Origin: Planctomycetota bacterium
GTDB lineage: Bacteria; Planctomycetota; Phycisphaerae; FEN-1346; JAACEH01
Length of the DNA stretch: 27,567 bases
Reading direction: 5' to 3'
NCBI GenBank assembly: GCA_016935955.1
Contig: JAFGPY010000325.1
Location: forward strand, 1 to 27,567
Below the pieces are notes generated by a model. It was not told where the DNA came from. It saw only the letters and a list, made by a program, of their open reading frames with translations, and searched no databases. Positions 1-7,599 of this stretch are shown here, piece by piece. Made by a program: the position numbers and the translations under genes. Within the stretch, counting starts at the first letter, position 1. Each line of letters starts with the position of its first letter.

Positions 1-330
1 GCTGAAGCGGACCGGGATGCCGAACAGCCGGAAAAGGGTCAGGCGACGTCCTAGCATGGGAAGGCTTTCCGGAGACTGGCTCCAGGTTCGTGCGGCTCAG
101 CAACCCGTCAGCCTATGTGGCACGCTCGCCCTCGGGCGTGACGCCAGGCTGCAAACGACAGGCTAAGTCCGCGTTCCCGGCCGAGGGCGGCCGGGCTACA
201 GTTTTTCAACGGGCGGTTAGCGGTCGGCCGCGCGGCGGCCCGTGCGGGGCGTCAGCGACGCGGCGGCAGGACTCGACTATACCCGTCTGCGGCCTCTCGG
301 GTCAAGCCGTTTGGGCCGGGAAGAAGGCTA
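1..330. other. Non-coding stretch at window start, with palindromes
   Basis: No convincing gene is seen here. An open frame runs through 90-362 but its translation is low-complexity and Arg/Pro/Gly-rich, as expected by chance in GC-rich DNA. The stretch holds short palindromes: a CACGC/GCGTG stem at 121-140, the repeat at 174-200 described separately, and a GCGTC/GACGC stem near 249-261. A gene ending left of the window edge cannot be excluded. Confidence 0.5.
174..200 (+). repeat. 27-bp GGCCG-palindrome repeat, copy 1
   Basis: This 27-nt sequence is repeated exactly at 17238-17264. Near-identical inverted copies occur at 15698-15725 and 15744-15769. The core is a GGCCG/CGGCC hairpin followed by GGGCTACA. 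It is always intergenic, as in REP-type elements. Confidence 0.75.
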
Positions 331-360
331 TTGACAACGTGTGCCGCCAAGGCTTAGCAT
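331..360 (+). promoter_or_regulatory. Sigma-70-like promoter of the 431 gene
   Basis: TTGACA at 331-336 and TAGCAT at 355-360 are separated by 18 nt. The predicted transcript would start near 367, giving a leader of about 60 nt before the ATG at 431. The same TTGACA/TAGCAT pair recurs before the gene at 24674. Confidence 0.5.
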
Positions 361-430
361 GACGCAAGATAAACATTTCGATTGCGCGTCTCATCTCTCG
401 CCGATCCACATCCCTTTTGGGGGCACTGCA

Positions 431-3400
431 ATGAGAAGGACCTCATTTGTCGCTGTGCTGCTGCTGGTGTGCTGTGGGCCGGTGTCGGCCCAGGAAGTCC
501 AGCTCGACCTCTCCGACGGTTTCAACTGGGACATCTGGTGCGGCGCCAGGGAGTTCCAGGCCCTGATGATGCATGACCTGGTGGACATGGGCATCGACCT
601 GATGGAGATGCAGGGCAGCTACGACACCCACAACGGGCCGACGTACCTGCTCGGCAACGGCGCATGGCTGATCTGCGAGATCGACGCCGAACTGGCCGAA
701 GAGATGGGTTGCGTCCAGGACTCCGGCGGCGTCTACATGGGCTACGCCGGCCCGGCGAGCTGGAACCGCCCAAGCTACAAGGACGGCACGCAGGGCACGC
801 CAATAGACGGCGTCCTGACCGGCGCCGACCGTACCTACCACATCGCTTCGCATGGCGGCAACGCCACGCTGCCCGGCGACTGGACCGAAGTCGAAGACAC
901 CACCACCTGGAACCTTGGCGGCAGGATCTCCGGTGAAGGGCTGGGCGTGAAGTTCAACATGATGTGCAACTGGACAACGCACAGCTCGGCCATGTGCAAC
1001 GACGTCTCGGTGACGGCCGAGTTGCCCGACGGGCAGAAGGGCTCGTACAACAACGTCAACTTCGTCGTGGCCGTGATGGACGGCAGCAACGGCGGCCGCC
1101 AGAAGCGCCTCTGGGCCCTCTACGGCACGGACGGCACTGACGAGGAACTGCTCTTCGCCTGGAACGATTCGGCCGCCGACCTGCGTCCGCAGATGGATGC
1201 CCTGGATCCCTCGGTCTACGAGCCGGACTTCAAGGCCGTCAACACGACGACCCAGTACTACAACTACGGTAGCGGCCCAACCGGCAACGTGGTGACCAAG
1301 AACCACACGATGTACGAGTTCGGCCAGCCGCTGGCTCTGAATCCCTCGAAGACCCTCTGGGGCTTCAAGATCGACGACAGCAATCCGGCGAGGAACTATA
1401 CTGCCCGCGGCGTAGCCATCTGGGCCGCCACGGCCTTTGCGGTTAGCGGTGAACCGGGCCGGCCGGACCCGGTGGTCTCGACGGTGGAGGTCGATCCGGA
1501 CCATATCCCGAGCGACGGGTCGGCGCCGGCCGTTGTGACCGTCACCCTGAAGGACCAGTACCATACCCTGCTGCCCGGTCTGGAAGGAATGATTGACTTC
1601 GCCGTGACGGGCGGCGGCATCAGCACGATCAACTTCGTCGAGGAGTCGAGCGAGGGCGTCTACGTCTACGAGTTCACCAACGACACGCCGGGGGAGAAGT
1701 ACCTGGAGGTCTCCGTGGACTTCGACCCGCCGGAGGCCCCGATCGTCATCAGCGGTCTGGGCAGGGTCATCGTTTATGATCCGGCCGACGTGCCGGTGGC
1801 CGACGCCGGGGCCGACATGATCGTCGAGGACCTGGACGAGTCGGGCGACGAGAGCGTCATGCTCGACGGCTCGGCCTCGACGGACCGCAACGGCACGATC
1901 GTCAGCTACGTCTGGAGCTGGTACGGGACGCAGCTCGCCGCGGGCGAGACGGCCATTGTGACGGTGCCGCTCGGCGCTCGCGAGATCGTTCTGACCGTGA
2001 CCGACAACGAGGGCTACACCGGCAGTGACTCGCTGTGGATCGAGGTCCGAGCCCATGGCTACGTGTCCGACCTCGTGCAGCTTGATATCTCGGGCGGCTT
2101 CAACGTGGACTCGCTGTGGGGCAGCCATGAGATGAAGGCCCTCTACTGGTATGCCTGGGACCACGACCCGGACTTGGACGGCACCGAGGCCCAGGGCTAC
2201 ACGACGAACGCCAACCCGCTGTTCCGCAACCCGGACATCGGCTGGATCGTCTGGACAGAGTACGGCAACGGCTTTGCCGCCGTGGTCAACAACACGCGCG
2301 ACACCTACACGACGGACCACCAGTGGTGGAACCCGGCGTACATCGACGGCGTCGAGGGCCTGCCTGAGAGCGGCTACCTGGCCGGCGTCACGGCGGACTA
2401 CTACATGGCCTCCTCGAGCGGCAACCCGGTCATGCCGGGCGACCTGGTCGAAGCGGGCGACGACCTCGAACTGCTGGCCCAGCTTGGCCCGGGCGGCTAC
2501 GCCGTCACCGGCCACGGCATGGACATCAGGCTCAACACCATGGCCGTAGGCTGCAGCAACAACACCGTCGACTGGCAGAAGGTCGAGGCCTACGCCGAGT
2601 TGCCGCTCAGTCAGCAGCGAAACTACGGGGCGCTGAACTGCGTGCTGGCGGCGTTTAATTACGCCCGGACGAACCGCGGACGTCACATGCGTCTGGCGGC
2701 CGTCTACACGGACGACAGCGAGGAAATCATCTGGGCCTGGACGGACGATGCCGACGACACCACGCCGTACCCGTCGGAACTGGTCCCGGTCGGCCCGGAC
2801 TACAATGCGCTGGTTCAGACCACGAGTTACTACGACAGCTTCAGTGGCAGCACGGGTGGCGTCGGCTGGCGCGACTACGCTCTGTACGAGTTTGCCGCTC
2901 CTGTGTTGCTGAACGGCAGGAGGGTGCTGAAGGCCCTGAGGCTGTACGACGGCAGCCCGACGACCAACTACCAGATTCGCGGCATCGCGATCTTCGCGGC
3001 CACGGCCGCGCCGTCGGACCTGCCCGGCGACCCGACCATCGAGGTCGTTCTGGAGGAAGACCTGCATTGGGTCTACCAGAACACGCCGACGCTTCTGTCG
3101 TACGGCCGCGGCCACAATGTGCGGTTGACTGTCAATGTCCTGGACCTGAACTACAACAACGAGGTCAGCATCGAAGTGGCCAAGGTGGACGGCAGCGGGC
3201 CGGGCGTCGTGACCATCGAGGACGATGATCCGCCCTCGCCCCTGACGAAGCTGCTCTACGGCAGCGTGCGAGGCACTTACCCCGCCAGCTACGGGGCCCT
3301 GGTTCTGCGGGTCACGGCCACGGGCGACCGGGCCGGCGCGACCGTCCAGGACGTTCCCTTCACGGTTCGCCGCCTGGGCGACATCGACGGCAACGGCGGC

Positions 3401-3559
3401 GTGGAGCCGACCGATTTCTCGGCCCTGATCAACGCCCTGAACGGTATGCCTCCGGCGGAGTACCCCGCCCGGGCGTATGACCTTGACGCCAATGGCGGCG
3501 CCGAACCGGGTGATGCGTCGATGATCATCAACATCCTGAACGGGTATCCGGTGCCGTGA
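431..3559 (+). CDS. Large secreted surface protein: duplicated domain, Ig-like, PKD, dockerin-like tail
   Basis: This encodes 1042 residues. The start at 431 is chosen because a classical signal peptide begins there (MRRTSF, hydrophobic core, cleavage after VSA near residue 20) and a GGGGG stretch lies 8 nt upstream. In-frame ATGs at 341 and 359 would put about 30 polar residues before the signal. Domains in order: repeat A (about 23-340, starting VQLDLSDGFN); an invasin/Big-1-like Ig domain (about 345-450); a PKD domain (about 453-540, with DGSASTD, YVWSW and LTVTDNEG); repeat B (about 549-858, starting VQLDISGGFN); an Ig-like domain (about 875-980); and a dockerin-like pair of calcium loops (about 982-1042, each followed by a helix ending LNG). 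Repeats A and B are clear paralogues of unknown fold and function. The last 165 or so residues match the end of the protein at 8750. It is probably exported and surface-associated, with calcium-dependent binding or anchoring. No catalytic motif was recognised. Confidence 0.85.
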   Translation: MRRTSFVAVLLLVCCGPVSAQEVQLDLSDGFNWDIWCGAREFQALMMHDLVDMGIDLMEMQGSYDTHNGPTYLLGNGAWLICEIDAELAEEMGCVQDSGGVYMGYAGPASWNRPSYKDGTQGTPIDGVLTGADRTYHIASHGGNATLPGDWTEVEDTTTWNLGGRISGEGLGVKFNMMCNWTTHSSAMCNDVSVTAELPDGQKGSYNNVNFVVAVMDGSNGGRQKRLWALYGTDGTDEELLFAWNDSAADLRPQMDALDPSVYEPDFKAVNTTTQYYNYGSGPTGNVVTKNHTMYEFGQPLALNPSKTLWGFKIDDSNPARNYTARGVAIWAATAFAVSGEPGRPDPVVSTVEVDPDHIPSDGSAPAVVTVTLKDQYHTLLPGLEGMIDFAVTGGGISTINFVEESSEGVYVYEFTNDTPGEKYLEVSVDFDPPEAPIVISGLGRVIVYDPADVPVADAGADMIVEDLDESGDESVMLDGSASTDRNGTIVSYVWSWYGTQLAAGETAIVTVPLGAREIVLTVTDNEGYTGSDSLWIEVRAHGYVSDLVQLDISGGFNVDSLWGSHEMKALYWYAWDHDPDLDGTEAQGYTTNANPLFRNPDIGWIVWTEYGNGFAAVVNNTRDTYTTDHQWWNPAYIDGVEGLPESGYLAGVTADYYMASSSGNPVMPGDLVEAGDDLELLAQLGPGGYAVTGHGMDIRLNTMAVGCSNNTVDWQKVEAYAELPLSQQRNYGALNCVLAAFNYARTNRGRHMRLAAVYTDDSEEIIWAWTDDADDTTPYPSELVPVGPDYNALVQTTSYYDSFSGSTGGVGWRDYALYEFAAPVLLNGRRVLKALRLYDGSPTTNYQIRGIAIFAATAAPSDLPGDPTIEVVLEEDLHWVYQNTPTLLSYGRGHNVRLTVNVLDLNYNNEVSIEVAKVDGSGPGVVTIEDDDPPSPLTKLLYGSVRGTYPASYGALVLRVTATGDRAGATVQDVPFTVRRLGDIDGNGGVEPTDFSALINALNGMPPAEYPARAYDLDANGGAEPGDASMIINILNGYPVP

Positions 3560-3593
3560 GCCACAAGGCATGCGGCCGGTGGAACGGTCTTGC

Positions 3594-3625
3594 AAGGGAG
3601 CCTCGACACGGGGCTCCCTTTTTTT
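3594..3625 (+). terminator. Intrinsic terminator after the surface protein gene
   Basis: AAGGGAGCC at 3594-3602 pairs with GGCTCCCTT at 3612-3620, giving a perfect 9-bp stem with a 9-nt loop. The following T-run reaches 3625. It lies 35 nt after the stop codon of the 431 gene. Confidence 0.9.
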
Positions 3626-3636
3626 GGGCATGATGC

Positions 3637-3796
3637 TAATACTACAACGCTACATCGTGGCATGGGCGTCCCGCCCATGCGTCCCACGGGCGTCTCGCCC
3701 GTGGGAAAATGGCGGTTGCAGGGCCAAGATGGCCCTGCGACTCACGGGCAAGATGCCCGTGCCACGGTGAAAAGGCCTTGTAGCGTTGTAGTACTA
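3637..3796. mobile_element. MITE-like 160-bp element with 18-bp terminal inverted repeats
   Basis: The left end (3637-3654) and the reverse complement of the right end (3779-3796) agree at 17 of 18 positions and read TA(A/G)TACTACAACGCTACA. Inside are four short perfect palindromes with 3-5 nt loops: 3661-3679, 3683-3705, 3719-3737 and 3743-3761. There is no coding capacity for a transposase. The element lies just after a terminator, in non-coding DNA. Calling it mobile is an inference from its structure, and no target-site duplication is evident. Confidence 0.5.
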
Positions 3797-3833
3797 AGGC
3801 CCGATCGTCGCAGGAAGGGTAGACGGGGAAAAT

Positions 3834-3879
3834 GGCGGGCGGGGCACCGCAAAACGACTGCGGTGAGTGCCCCGCCGCC
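3834..3879. other. Strong stem-loop of unknown role
   Basis: Positions 3834-3847 pair with 3867-3879 to give 13 bp with one bulged G at 3839, and a small inner CGC/GCG stem. No T-run follows on either strand, so it is not a standard intrinsic terminator. It lies about 390 nt before btuF. No riboswitch consensus was recognised around it. Confidence 0.5.
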
Positions 3880-4082
3880 TCGCACCATAGGTTGCGGCGC
3901 CGGTTTCCTAACGCTGGGCGTAGGACCGGTCCGCAGCACCCAAGCGCCCCAACCGAAACCACACAACCGCACGGTCGCAGAGCGTCGATCGTCAGGGTGT
4001 CGGGCTTACGACCGTGCGTTGTCTTGACAACGTGCCATGGTGCGGCGGGCTTCCCGGCATTTCCGGGCGCACCTGAAAAATG

Positions 4083-4195
4083 TGGCACGGGCATCTTGCC
4101 CGTGCGTGGCAGGGCCATCTTGGCCCTGCATGAAACCAAAGGCCACGGCCAAGATGGCCGTGGCACGCCTGGGCAGGATGCCCATGCCACTCTGT
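4083..4195. repeat. Array of four short palindromes, inverted relative to 3661-3761
   Basis: Units include CACGGGCA-TCT-TGCCCGTG (4086-4104), a CAGGGCCA-TCT-TGGCCCTG unit, a CCACGGCCA-AGA-TGGCCGTGG unit, and a degenerate GGGCA/TGCCC unit ending near 4195. The same unit types occur inside the 3637-3796 element with AGA loops, i.e. in the opposite orientation. These sit in the non-coding leader region before btuF. Translated through, they give the spurious 'GQDAHAT'-like strings. Confidence 0.7.
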
Positions 4196-4233
4196 TGAGG
4201 CGCACCCGCAATTCCACGCCGGCCGAATCGCTT

Positions 4234-4262
4234 TTGACTTTTTTTTCGGTCCGTCCTAGACT
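4234..4262 (+). promoter_or_regulatory. btuF promoter, probably leaderless
   Basis: TTGACT (4234-4239) and TAGACT (4257-4262) are separated by exactly 17 nt. Only 7 nt separate the -10 box from the ATG at 4270, so transcription would start at or next to the start codon. No Shine-Dalgarno sequence is seen upstream, which fits. Confidence 0.5.
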
Positions 4263-4269
4263 CTGCGGC

Positions 4270-5193
4270 ATGAATGACTTCGCGTTCCATCATTCCGGCC
4301 GCATCGTTGCGGCTCTGTGTCTTATCGCGGCCGTCCTTTTGGCCGCCGGTTGCGGAGAGGACTGCACGCCGCCGTCGAAGCCGCCGCAGGATCGCAACGT
4401 CGTCAGCCTGGTCCCGAGTATCACCGAGATCATTTTCGCCATGGGGCAGGGCGACCGCATGATCGGCCGCAGCAACTACTGCCTGTACCCGCCGCGCGTT
4501 CTGACGTTGCCCGCCTACGGCAGCTACACGGACGTCAGCATCGAGGAACTGCTGAGCGTTCACCCCGACCTGGTCGTCTTCAACACGTCGAAGGCCGAGA
4601 GCTACGGGCGGCTCACGGCGGCAGGCATCCGCTGCATCGCGCCGCCGACCGACACGGTCGAGCAGGTCTACGAGGCGATCGACATTCTGGGCGCCGAGCT
4701 GGGCGCCGCCGACGATGCCTCCGCCCTGGCCGCGCGGCTCAGGGGCCAGCTTGACACGGTGCGTCTCCGTGCGGCCGACAAGCCGCGGGTTCCCACGCTG
4801 ATGGTCTTCCCGAACATCATGGGCGAGGGCAACCAGGTCCGGGTCATCGGGCGCAAGACGTTCGTCTCCGAACTGCTCGACGTGGCCGGAGGCGAGAATG
4901 TCGTGCAGGCCGACGGCTACCCGCGCGTGCACTTCGAGACGATCACGCAATGGCCCGTGGAGGTCATCATCATCAGTGCCCCGGGCGACATCGCGCCGGG
5001 CCTGAGCGACGAGCAGTACCGCGAGCCGTGGGCCCGCTGGTCGTCGATTCCCGCCGTCGCGAAGGGGCGCATCGTCGTCCTTCGCGAGGCCTTCCTGACC
5101 ATTCCCGGCCCTCGCATGGCCGAGGCCGCCGAACTGCTGCTGCGGACCGTTCACGATGATCGGGCGACGGAACCGCAGGGGGGCGAGCCGTGA
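4270..5193 (+). CDS. btuF: Corrinoid ABC transporter substrate-binding lipoprotein BtuF
   Basis: This encodes 307 residues. It is predicted to bind a corrinoid outside the inner membrane and deliver it to the permease encoded next. The lipoprotein signal is visible: a hydrophobic stretch and lipobox LAAGC with the lipidated Cys at residue 28. The mature part has the periplasmic-binding-protein fold typical of BtuF: NVVSLVPSITEIIFA near the start, then IEELLSVHPDLVV, and GRKTFVSELLDVAGGENVV in the second lobe. The open frame extends upstream to 3832, but that part only translates intergenic palindromes. The ATG at 4270 gives the signal peptide and lies just after a promoter. Its stop overlaps the btuC start (GTGA). 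The family also includes haem- and siderophore-binding proteins. Corrinoid is preferred because of a cobalamin riboswitch 270 nt after btuD. Confidence 0.85.
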   Translation: MNDFAFHHSGRIVAALCLIAAVLLAAGCGEDCTPPSKPPQDRNVVSLVPSITEIIFAMGQGDRMIGRSNYCLYPPRVLTLPAYGSYTDVSIEELLSVHPDLVVFNTSKAESYGRLTAAGIRCIAPPTDTVEQVYEAIDILGAELGAADDASALAARLRGQLDTVRLRAADKPRVPTLMVFPNIMGEGNQVRVIGRKTFVSELLDVAGGENVVQADGYPRVHFETITQWPVEVIIISAPGDIAPGLSDEQYREPWARWSSIPAVAKGRIVVLREAFLTIPGPRMAEAAELLLRTVHDDRATEPQGGEP

Positions 5194-6215
5194 AGCTGAC
5201 CGCTCGCCGATACGCTCTGGTCATCCTCGTCGCGGCCGCCGTCTGGCTGATCGTTGCCGCCGCGTCGCTGATGGTCGGTCCGGTCAACATCTTTGCCGTG
5301 GACGATCTGGTCCGCCGGCAGATGCTCGAGAGCCGCATCGCGGAGGTCGTCACAGCCGCCCTGGTGGGCGCGGCCCTGGCGGCCAGCGGCGCGGCCTTCC
5401 AGGCCCTGCTTCGCAATCCCCTGGCCGACCCCTACATCCTCGGCGTCAGCGGCGGGGCCAGCCTGGGGGTCATCCTCGGCACGCTGCTGGTGCCGTCGGC
5501 GTGGCTGTTCATCGAACTGCCCTTGGGCGGCACCCTCAGCCTGGCGGGCCTGTGCGGCTTCGTCATGGCCCTGGTGGCCATCGTGGTCGTCTACCTGATC
5601 GCCCAGCGCCGCGGGCGACTCGATCCCTACCGGCTGATTCTCACGGGCGTGGTCGTCAGCGCCTTCTTTTCGGCAGCCATCATGCTGGCCGTAGCCCTGG
5701 CCGGCGACCGCCTGCGCAACGAGCTGATCTTCTGGTTGATGGGCGGGCTGGGCAACCCGCGCGACCAGCGCGGCGAACTGGCGCTGGCCGCCATGGGTAT
5801 CGTCGTGGGCCTGGGCGTCTTCGTCTACCAGGCCAAGGGCTTCAACCTGCTGGCCTTCGGCGAGGACGTGGCTGCAAGCCTCGGCCTTGCCGTCGAGCGT
5901 CACCGCCGCATGGCCTTCGTCGTGGCCTCGTTGCTGGCCGGCATCTCGGTCAGTCTGGCCGGGCCGATCGGGTTCGTCGGGCTGATCGTGCCGCACCTGG
6001 TGCGCATGGTCTTCGGATCCGACCATCGGCTGCTCGTGCCGCTGAGTGTTTTCGGCGGGGCCATCTTCCTGATGGTCGCTCATCGTCTGGTTCTGCTGAT
6101 TCCCTATGAGGTGGGCGGCGGTCTGCCGGTCGGCATCGTGACGGCAATGTGCGGCGTGCCGTTCTTCATCCTGTTGCTGGTCCGCGGGCGCGGCATCCGG
6201 GGAGGTGTCCTGTGA
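5190..6215 (+). CDS. btuC: Corrinoid ABC transporter permease BtuC (FecCD family)
   Basis: This encodes 341 residues, a usual length for the family. It forms the membrane channel of the importer. Multiple hydrophobic helices run the whole length. The FecCD hallmark is near residues 55-90: a GAALAASGAAFQALLRNPLA segment followed by DPYILGVSGGASLG. The late GPIGFVGLIVPHLVR segment is the coupling region that contacts the ATPase. The start is GTG at 5190, overlapping the btuF stop by four nucleotides, with an AGGGGG Shine-Dalgarno at about 5174-5180. It ends TGATG, sharing one base with the btuD start. Specificity for B12 rather than iron chelates is inferred from context. Confidence 0.88.
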   Translation: MKLTARRYALVILVAAAVWLIVAAASLMVGPVNIFAVDDLVRRQMLESRIAEVVTAALVGAALAASGAAFQALLRNPLADPYILGVSGGASLGVILGTLLVPSAWLFIELPLGGTLSLAGLCGFVMALVAIVVVYLIAQRRGRLDPYRLILTGVVVSAFFSAAIMLAVALAGDRLRNELIFWLMGGLGNPRDQRGELALAAMGIVVGLGVFVYQAKGFNLLAFGEDVAASLGLAVERHRRMAFVVASLLAGISVSLAGPIGFVGLIVPHLVRMVFGSDHRLLVPLSVFGGAIFLMVAHRLVLLIPYEVGGGLPVGIVTAMCGVPFFILLLVRGRGIRGGVL

Positions 6216-7030
6216 TGACGACCGCCAACGCAGCCATGCTCGGCCTGGCCAACCTCTCGTTCAGCTACGGCGCCGGCCGGTTCCAACTCCGCGGCATTTC
6301 CATCGAGATGGGCTGCGGCGAGTTCGTCGGGCTGCTCGGTCCCAACGGCAGCGGCAAGAGCACGCTGATCAAGCTGGTGATGCGGCTGCTGGACGCGGAC
6401 GCGGGCACGGTGACAGTGGCGGGTCGCGACGCGCGTCAGTACCGGTTGCGCGACTACGCGCGGCAGGTGGCCTATCTTCCCCAGGAGAGTCGCGCGACCT
6501 TCGCCTTCACGGCGCTGGAGGCCGTGCTCATGGGCCGCAGTCCGCACATGGGGGCGCTGGGCTTCGAGGCCGACGACGATTACGCGAAGGCCCGTGCCGC
6601 CCTGGATCGCGTCGACGCCGCCCGGTTCGCCGACACGATGCTCGACGAACTCAGCGGCGGCGAACGCCAGCGCGTCATGCTGGCTCGGGCCCTGGCCCAG
6701 GAGGCGCCGCTGCTGGTGCTCGACGAGCCGGCGTCGTTCCTCGACATTCGCCACCAGTACGACATGTACCGGCTGCTGAGGGCCGTGGCCCGCGAAGAGG
6801 GCAGGGCGTGCCTGTGCGTGGGCCACGACGTGAACGTGGCGGCGGCGTTCTGCGATCGGCTGGTGTTTCTCAAGGACGGGCGGTTGGAAGCGGTCGGGCG
6901 GCCGCACGACGTCGTGACCGGCGAACTCATCCACCGCGTCTACGGCATCGAGGCGGACGTCTCCACGGGATCGGCTGGCCAGCCGGTGGTGCAGCCGCGG
7001 GTGGCGGCGTTCGATTCGGGTGCACCTTAA
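6215..7030 (+). CDS. btuD: Corrinoid ABC transporter ATPase BtuD
   Basis: This encodes 271 residues and provides ATP hydrolysis for the importer on the cytoplasmic side. All nucleotide-binding motifs are present: Walker A GPNGSGKST (42-50, Lys48), Q-loop Gln90, signature LSGGE (146-150), Walker B LLVLDE with Asp170-Glu171, D-loop near 176-177, and H-loop His204. The ATG at 6215 is chosen over upstream in-frame starts because GGAGG at 6201-6205 lies 9 nt upstream and the start shares a base with the btuC stop. The gene ends in a repeat-rich gap without a clear terminator. The order F-C-D with overlaps indicates one operon. Confidence 0.88.
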   Translation: MTTANAAMLGLANLSFSYGAGRFQLRGISIEMGCGEFVGLLGPNGSGKSTLIKLVMRLLDADAGTVTVAGRDARQYRLRDYARQVAYLPQESRATFAFTALEAVLMGRSPHMGALGFEADDDYAKARAALDRVDAARFADTMLDELSGGERQRVMLARALAQEAPLLVLDEPASFLDIRHQYDMYRLLRAVAREEGRACLCVGHDVNVAAAFCDRLVFLKDGRLEAVGRPHDVVTGELIHRVYGIEADVSTGSAGQPVVQPRVAAFDSGAP

Positions 7031-7050
7031 GACGTGGCATGGTTTTGAAC

Positions 7051-7182
7051 CCCTCTCCCTCGACGGGAGAGGGTGGCCCGCCGAGCGACAGCGAGGCGCG
7101 GCCGGGTGAGGGTGACACCGCGTCGCAACGGTCCGCCTGCTCGTCCCCCTCACCCCATCCCCTCTCCCTCCAGGGGGAGGGG
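7051..7182. repeat. Facing pair of CCCTCTCCC hairpin repeats
   Basis: Two C-rich hairpins lie after btuD. CCCTCTCCC at 7051-7059 pairs with GGGAGAGGG at 7065-7073, a perfect 9-bp stem. A 10-bp stem with one T-G pair joins 7159-7168 to 7173-7182. The outer sequences mirror each other (AACCCCTC... and ...GAGGGGTT), so the unit is itself an inverted repeat. It may protect or end the btuFCD mRNA, but no T-run follows. Confidence 0.6.
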
Positions 7183-7258
7183 TTCCGCCGCCGAACGCGC
7201 GCGAACGAGCGCCACGTTCCTGAAGCGCGCCCTTCGATTTGTCGCAAGACGGTTTTGC

Positions 7259-7287
7259 TTGACCGCGCGGTCATTGTGTGTTATAGA
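7259..7287 (+). promoter_or_regulatory. Sigma-70 promoter of the riboswitch transcript, with palindromic operator candidate
   Basis: TTGACC at 7259-7264 and TATAGA at 7282-7287 are separated by 17 nt. Transcription would begin around 7294, a few bases before the first riboswitch stem (7298). A perfect 14-bp palindrome TGACCGCGCGGTCA at 7260-7273 covers the -35 region and may be a repressor or activator site. No regulator is assigned. Confidence 0.7.
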
Positions 7288-7297
7288 TAATCTTGTT

Positions 7298-7460
7298 GCA
7301 GGTGTCCCGACTTGGGGTCGGGATGAAAAGGGAAGCCGGTGCAAATCCGGCACGGTCGCGCCGCTGTGATCGGCCGACGGTCCCGCAGAATGCCACTGTC
7401 CTTGCCGTAAGGATGGGAAGGCGCGGGAGCCGAAGGGCCGTAAGTCAGAAGACCTGCCTG
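7298..7460 (+). ncRNA. Cobalamin riboswitch aptamer
   Basis: The conserved cobalamin riboswitch elements are in order. The closing stem is GCAGGT (7298-7303) with ACCTGC (7452-7457). The GGGAAGCCGGTGCAAATCC core starts at about 7330. A GCCGCTGTGAT B12-box segment follows, then the peripheral GAATGCCACTG...GGGAAGGC arm, and the 3' AAGTCAGAAGACCTGCC signature. The aptamer begins a few bases after a good promoter and is followed by a hairpin and an intrinsic terminator. This indicates transcriptional attenuation: bound B12 should favour termination at 7567-7599. The next gene is a PEP-CTERM protein at 7806, not a recognised B12 gene. Confidence 0.95.
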
Positions 7461-7516
7461 CGATGGTTACGAGAGTCTTCGCGAGAAAGACAGCGTAGCA
7501 ACGTAGGCCCTTGTCG

Positions 7517-7543
7517 GACCGGCACACCGCGGCTCTGCCGGTC
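7517..7543 (+). other. Hairpin between aptamer and terminator
   Basis: GACCGGCA (7517-7524) pairs perfectly with TGCCGGTC (7536-7543) around an 11-nt loop. It lies in the expression platform of the riboswitch. No sequence obviously complementary to the terminator arm was found, so its part in switching is unknown. Confidence 0.55.
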
Positions 7544-7566
7544 GAAAGATGTGGCCGTCATTGTTG

Positions 7567-7599
7567 CCCTGGCTTCGCTCGGCGAAGGCGGGGTTTTTT
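7567..7599 (+). terminator. Attenuator terminator of the riboswitch
   Basis: The 5' arm 7567-7578 pairs with 7582-7593 over 12 positions, with one G-G mismatch and one T-G pair. The loop is TCG and six T residues follow at 7594-7599. It lies about 107 nt after the aptamer and 206 nt before the start codon at 7806, with no gene in between, as expected of a riboswitch expression platform. Confidence 0.88.

Noticed and set aside
443..3631. 1062-residue open frame antisense to the surface protein
   Set aside because: It is an artefact of GC-rich third positions. The translation is His/Val/Arg/Gln-rich with no domain, and the sense frame has a signal peptide and recognised domains.
3800..4080. 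A second riboswitch or structured RNA before btuF
   Set aside because: A strong stem-loop exists at 3834-3879, but none of the cobalamin core segments are present on either strand.
3661..4195. CRISPR array
   Set aside because: The palindromes have variable sequence and spacing, with no unique spacers of constant length and no cas genes.
3832..4269. Upstream in-frame extension of btuF
   Set aside because: It only translates palindromic repeats. The lipoprotein signal starts at 4270 and a promoter ends at 4262.
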